Of a DNA stretch of 64,000 nt, positions 59,355-64,000 are shown piece after piece. The notes below the pieces were generated by a model. That model saw only the letters and a program-made list of their open reading frames with translations, had not been told where the DNA came from and did no database searches. The first letter of the stretch is position 1; each line of letters starts with the position of its first letter. This DNA is from Brachynemurus nebulosus (taxonomy: Eukaryota; Arthropoda; Insecta; Neuroptera; Myrmeleontidae). The DNA is taken from NCBI GenBank assembly GCA_035578155.1, contig JAPWDM010000015.1:5212501-5276500 (forward strand), written 5' to 3'. The position numbers were made by a program, and so were the translations under genes.

Positions 59355-62300
59355 ATGTTCAAATGTCAGGATTGCGGATCATCATTCACACGACGTGATG
59401 CATTAACTCGACATGTCAGCACCAAGCATGGAAACAAAATTTTAAAATGCAGTCAGTGTGATGTATCTTTTAGTCGGGCTGATGTACTTATGCGTCATAT
59501 GAAAAATGTCCATGAAACGATGACTACAGCTGGTCAACCATCTACTAGTAGCGGTACAACAAAGCGTCCAGCTGATGATGAAAATGGTGGTATCTTAAAG
59601 AAAATAAAGGTGCAGAAACCAGTTGGAACAAAGCGTTGTGATGTTTGTGATATTGATATACCTAAAGCGGCATTTAATGGGCATTTGCGTAGTACTGCAC
59701 ATAAAGACAAAATTTGCTGCGGCACGGGAAATGAAAATGTAGAAATTGTTCACAGTGCCTTTAAAAGTCGCATAATTAGTTACCGGGTAAAGAATTGTGG
59801 AAATTCCCAGTCAGTTGAAGATTTTTTGGAGGAAATCAAGGAGAAGGTGTTACTGTTGCTGGATACGGAACTGGGGAAACACAAAGCATTTAAAACAAAC
59901 TTTGAACTTTTCGGATTGTATGCGAAAAATGAAAAAGACGGGTCTGTGACGTTGGATATTAAGTCTTTAAATACAAAGAATTCGATTGTAACAGAGTCAA
60001 CTAATATCAGTGATATGTATGACAATATGGCGGCGGTAATAACAACAAAAAGCGAGGAGTTCCTGGCACGAGGTTCCGGTTGGATGCTTCAACAAGTTTA
60101 TTACTTGGAAGTGAATATTAACAAATATAATCCAATTCGAGCATCGTCCTACATTGAATTACCAGCATGGATTAAACGAAAGAAGTCGGTCGTTAATGTT
60201 CAGAACAATGATCAGGCATGCTTTACATGGGCAGTCACATCGGCTTTACATCCAGTTGAACATCGTAATCACCCACACCGACTTGCATCATATCCGCATT
60301 ATTCATCCGTTTTAAATTTTGATGGAATCGAGTTTCCAGTTAAAATTAAGGATATCAAATTGTTTGAATCTTTAAATAATATCAGTGTCAACGTTTATGG
60401 TGTGGAAAATAAAAGTATTGTTGGACCGTTACATCATACAACACAAAAGAGGGGTACACATGTTAACTTACTGTATATTGAAGATGGTGACAACAGCCAC
60501 TATTGCTGGATCCGGAATTTAAGCAGACTTGTTAGTCGCCAGTTTTCAAAGCATGATGGGGCGAAATATATTTGTGATGGATGCTTACAATTCTTCAGAA
60601 CTGAGGCGGGATTAGACGAACATTCGAAGAACGACTGCAATGGTGTTCGCACAGTATTGCCGACTTTGGGGAAACATATATTAAAGTTTAAGAATTTTAA
60701 GAAACAATTACGCGTTCCGTTTACAATTTTTTGTGACTTTGAATCGATTTTGAAACCATACGACACATGCTCACCAGATCCAACAACATCGTTCACAAAT
60801 ACTATGCAAATACACGAGCCGTTCAGTTTCGCTTATTACATCAAGTGTTCATATGATGATAATTTAAATAAATTTGTGCAATACCGGGGACCAAATTGTG
60901 GAAAAGTCTTTATGGAGAAACTGGATGAAGAAGCGAGACGATTGTATAGTATTCTGGACAAACAAGTGCCGATGAAACCGTTAACACCAGCCCAGCAAAT
61001 GCAGTACATAAATGCGACAACCTGTTTTATATGTGGTAATGTATTACGAAAAGATCGTGTGCGGGATCATGACCATTTAACTGATGAATTCCGTGGTGCT
61101 GCACACAATGACTGTAATTTACAAGGTGTCAAAATTCATTCCGGTAATCTTTCACAATTTATCCGGTTACGATGCCCATTTCGTTGTGCGTGAATTTGGT
61201 GTGGCTAAAGAAAAAATTGATGTCATTGCCAACAACAAGGAACGCTACATTTCCTTCACCAAACATATAAAAATAGATGATGGTGGTGAGGATGGAGATA
61301 ATGAACCTGATGTTGAAGGAGAAGATGACTATGTGGAAGATGATGAAAATGAAGATGGAAATGGTAAGAAAAAAACAAAATCAATCCAACTTCGTTTCAT
61401 CGATTCGTTTAGATTTATGGCACGCAGTTTAGACAAGTTGGCTAATAATTTGAAACCGGAGCAGTTTGTTGAAGTGCGTCGAGCGTATCCTGAAGACCGC
61501 CAATTTAATTTAATTAAGGAAAAGGGTGTATTTCCTTATGAATATGTCAACAATGTTGAACGTCTTGAAGAACGCACGTTACCTCCAAAGTCGGCATTTT
61601 ATAGTAATCTAAATACAGCACATATCACTGATAACGAATATCAACGTGCACAACAAATCTGGCACGAATTTGAAACAGAAACATTGGGCGAATATTCGGA
61701 TTTGTATTTAAAAACTGACGTACTCTTACTGACAGATGTTTTTGAGAATTTTCGAGACGTTTGCTTGAGAACGTATCAATTGGATCCATGTCAATACCTT
61801 AGCGCCCCGGGACTGAGCTGGGACGCCATGTTAAAGTATACTCAAGTGAAATTAGAACTCCTCACAGATATTGACATGATACATTTTATTCAGAAAGGAA
61901 TGCGTGGAGGTTTAGCACAGTGTTGTGGACGCTATAGCGAAGCTAATAATAAGTACTGCGAAAATTATGATCCAACAAAACCGTCAACGTTTATTCAATA
62001 CCTGGATGCGAACAACTTATACGGATGGGCTATGTCGCAGCACTTACCAATCAACGATTTCAAGTGGGTTTCGGAATGTGAATTGAAAGACTTTGATGTA
62101 TCCACGATCGCTGATGACGCTGGTGTTGGTTATATACTGGAAGTGGAACTTCAGTATCCAAAAACACTTCACGACTACCATGAAGATTTACCATTCTGTC
62201 CGGAGAATGAGAAGCCGCCGTACATCACATCAAAAAACAGAAAACTAATAGCTAGTGTTTCTGATAAAAAGAAATATGTTATTCATTACCGCAGTTTAAA

Positions 62301-63267
62301 ACAGTGCCTCAAATATGGTTTAAAATTAACAAAAATACATCGTGTGCTCCAATTTAATCAATCGTCGTGGCTTAAAAACTACATTGACTTGAACACTGAA
62401 CTCCGCTCTAAAGCAACAAATAATTTTGAAAAAGACTTTTATAAGCTAATGAACAATAGTGTGTTTGGCAAGACAATGGAAAACGTTAATAAACGTGTGG
62501 ATGTGCGTATAATTACCCATTGGGAGAATATTGGTAAAAAGTTGGGTGCTAGTACACTTATAAGTAGACCGAACTTTCATAGTCGGTCGGTTATACATGA
62601 AAACCTAGTGATTGTGCAAATGAATCGTTTAAAAGTTATTTATAACAAGCCAATATATGAAGGATTTAGTGTTCTTGAATTGTCGAAAACACTAATGTAT
62701 GATTTTCATTATGGGTATATAAAACCAAAATACGGTGATAACGTTAAGTTGTTGTATATGGATACCGACAGTTTTTTATACCAAATACAAACAGAAGACT
62801 TTTATGCTGATATTAAGCCAGACATTAGTGCTTATTTTGACACAAGTGATTTTACGAGTGACAATATATATGGGTTGCCTCGTTTAAATAAAAAAGTGCT
62901 TGGCAAATTTAAAGACGAGTGTTCTGGAACAATTATTGAAAAATTTATCGGTGTAAAAGCCAAATCCTATTGTATTGTGAAAAAAGGTGATGATCCGCCA
63001 ATTAAAAAACTTAAAGGTATAAAAAAGAATGTTGTAAAAAAAGAAATAGACGTTAGTGACTATATAAACTGTGTAAAAAGTAGAAACTCGGAAATACTTT
63101 ACCGACAAATGAGTGTGTTTCGCAGTTTAAAACATCAACTCTACACTCACTTAATTAATAAGGCGACGTTATCAAATAATGATGATAAACGTTTTATAGT
63201 ACCCAACAACAGACTTAAAACTCTCCCATGGGGACATTACAAAATTGAAGAATTTTATTTTTGTTAA
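59355..63267 (+). pseudogene. Polinton/Maverick-type protein-primed DNA polymerase B with N-terminal zinc fingers; one frameshift
   Basis: ATG 59355 opens two C2H2 fingers (FKCQDCGSSFTRRDALTRH, LKCSQCDVSFSRADVLMRH) and a third Cys/His pair near residue 95. The exonuclease domain has FCDFES near residue 458 (Exo I), NLSGYDAH (Exo II) and YLKTDVLLLTDVFE (Exo III). Between Exo I and II lies an endonuclease VII-like Cys/His cluster (CFICGN, RDHDH, GAAHNDCN). Polymerase motifs A (YLDANNLYGWAM), B (KLMNNSVFGKTM) and C (YMDTDS) are all intact. The frame shifts once, near 61122, so the text is split into 59355-61193 and the frame ending at 63267. The total of about 1300 residues is normal for the family. 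This would replicate the element by protein priming. The frameshift disables it unless it is an assembly error. Confidence 0.9.
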
Positions 63268-63508
63268 TTTAAAAATATTTATAAGTTCTATATTTAATGG
63301 TTAGTTTTAGTATCTGTAGCTTTAGTTAATATTTATAAAATTATGTTATATTTTATTATTTTTTAAATTGTAAGTTGTATTAAAATGTAAAGGGGTGGAA
63401 AATAAAAATGATCATTTTTATTAAAGTTTTTATTACTAAATCATAATAATACACGTAAAACATTATGATTTTATTAACAAACAATAATAATACATGTAAG
63501 AATTATGT
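63268..63508. other. Convergent 3' intergenic region
   Basis: AT-rich, with AATAAA-type signals near 63400. It separates the polymerase from a minus-strand gene. Confidence 0.4.
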
Positions 63509-64000
63509 CTAATTTATGTATAAATGTTCTCGTAATAATTTATCGACGTCTAAATAATCCTTAAGACAAACTGAAGGCCAAGGACCACTGTCCGGCCCTG
63601 ACTCAAAACCAAGTTGAGCTGTCGGATCATTACGGCCTTTTTCAATATTCTGCCAAATCCAACACATCAGACAATTATCTTCGTTATCGCTGTCGTCATC
63701 ATCTGTGTTCAGACACACGCCTTGAATGCCGTATTTTTTAATTATGTCCAACACAAATTTCAACAGTTCTGGTCGAGCATATTCTACAGCTGTCCGTAAC
63801 CAACTTGTAACAACATCTTTAAGCGAATCAAGTTCAGATACACAGTTTTCGTTCGTTTCGAAGGTATAGTTGAATAATATTTCCAACACCTCTCTAGATG
63901 TATTGTGTTTAATTCCAAATGTTATTTTTCCAGGGCAGAAAAGTTCGCGCTCCTTCATTGCAATAAATCTAATTGTTTCAACATCACGCAGTCTAATAGC
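63509..64000 (-). CDS. Uncharacterised protein, runs off the right edge
   Basis: An ORF ends at 63509, and its frame is open to the window edge. An internal ATG is at 63958, but the frame continues upstream with coding-like text (RLRDVETIRFIA). The visible 160 residues are helix-rich, with an acidic DDDDSDNED stretch and a CLMCW pair. The pattern of an ELLKFVLDIIKKYG helix after a polar loop hints at ankyrin-like repeats, but this is weak. It is convergent with the polymerase and probably part of the same element. Confidence 0.5.
   Translation of the reverse strand, partial: AIRLRDVETIRFIAMKERELFCPGKITFGIKHNTSREVLEILFNYTFETNENCVSELDSLKDVVTSWLRTAVEYARPELLKFVLDIIKKYGIQGVCLNTDDDDSDNEDNCLMCWIWQNIEKGRNDPTAQLGFESGPDSGPWPSVCLKDYLDVDKLLREHLYIN

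Noticed and set aside
61110..61130. Programmed ribosomal frameshift in the polymerase
   Set aside because: No classical slippery heptamer is evident at the joint; a plain indel or assembly error is simpler.

Overview
The window looks like accessory, repeat-dominated DNA from an arthropod nuclear genome, most plausibly a hemipteran such as an aphid. It is AT-rich and intron-bearing. It is packed with insect-type transposons: pogo/Tigger, hAT, P/THAP9, ISL2EU, piggyBac-like, R4/Dong, jockey and Polinton. Microsatellites and several tandem satellites fill much of the rest. I see no ordinary housekeeping gene. The organism call is inference; the element calls rest on protein motifs, terminal inverted repeats and target duplications read directly from the sequence.

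Layout, left to right. 1-1350: a 60-bp satellite. 1501-1619: a 5S rRNA-like gene on the minus strand. 2143-5068: a pogo-type transposase with a C-terminal PHD finger, and upstream a MADF-BESS gene; a small piggyBac-like MITE sits between them, exactly at the MADF stop codon. 5490-7800: a 5'-truncated R4/Dong copy. 7870-9580: a broken zinc-finger/tyrosine-recombinase-like gene. 10086-13342: a decayed jockey element with a Gag-endonuclease deletion fusion. 13750-14818: a two-exon relic. 15158-17329: an internally deleted pogo element. 17349-19488: a hAT element with an 8-bp target duplication. 19489-26614: mostly non-coding repeats plus a non-coding pogo-like element. 26615-29484: a nearly complete pogo element. 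30372-30719: a hAT relic.

30806-39344 is an 8.5-kb ISL2EU transposon. It carries a SWIM/YqaJ nuclease gene and a convergent THAP/DDE transposase gene. A 4.0-kb P element, with perfect 26-bp termini and a CAGCAAT target duplication, has split the nuclease gene.

40057-40850 holds Polinton protease and small-protein remnants. 41105-44565 holds a Tigger relic whose two ends flank a broken DDE_Tnp_4/SWIM transposase. 44796-53385 is a TAA-microsatellite nest. It contains an R4/Dong element with a 1396-codon uninterrupted ORF, a second 5'-truncated R4 3' end, and three copies of a non-coding, hairpin-studded, TAA-tailed sequence that I cannot assign to a known family. 53386-55110 is a roughly 148-bp satellite. 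55128-57143 holds small duplications, a cluster of ETS/NRF1-like sites and a tRNA-like sequence. 57182-64000 is part of a Polinton/Maverick-like element: a zinc-finger/protein-primed DNA polymerase B with one frameshift, a divergent gene of unknown function, and a gene running off the right edge.

The window is best read as layers of insertion. The strongest candidates for something new are the hairpin-array TAA-tailed element, the P-in-ISL2EU nesting, and the PHD-pogo/MADF-BESS pair.
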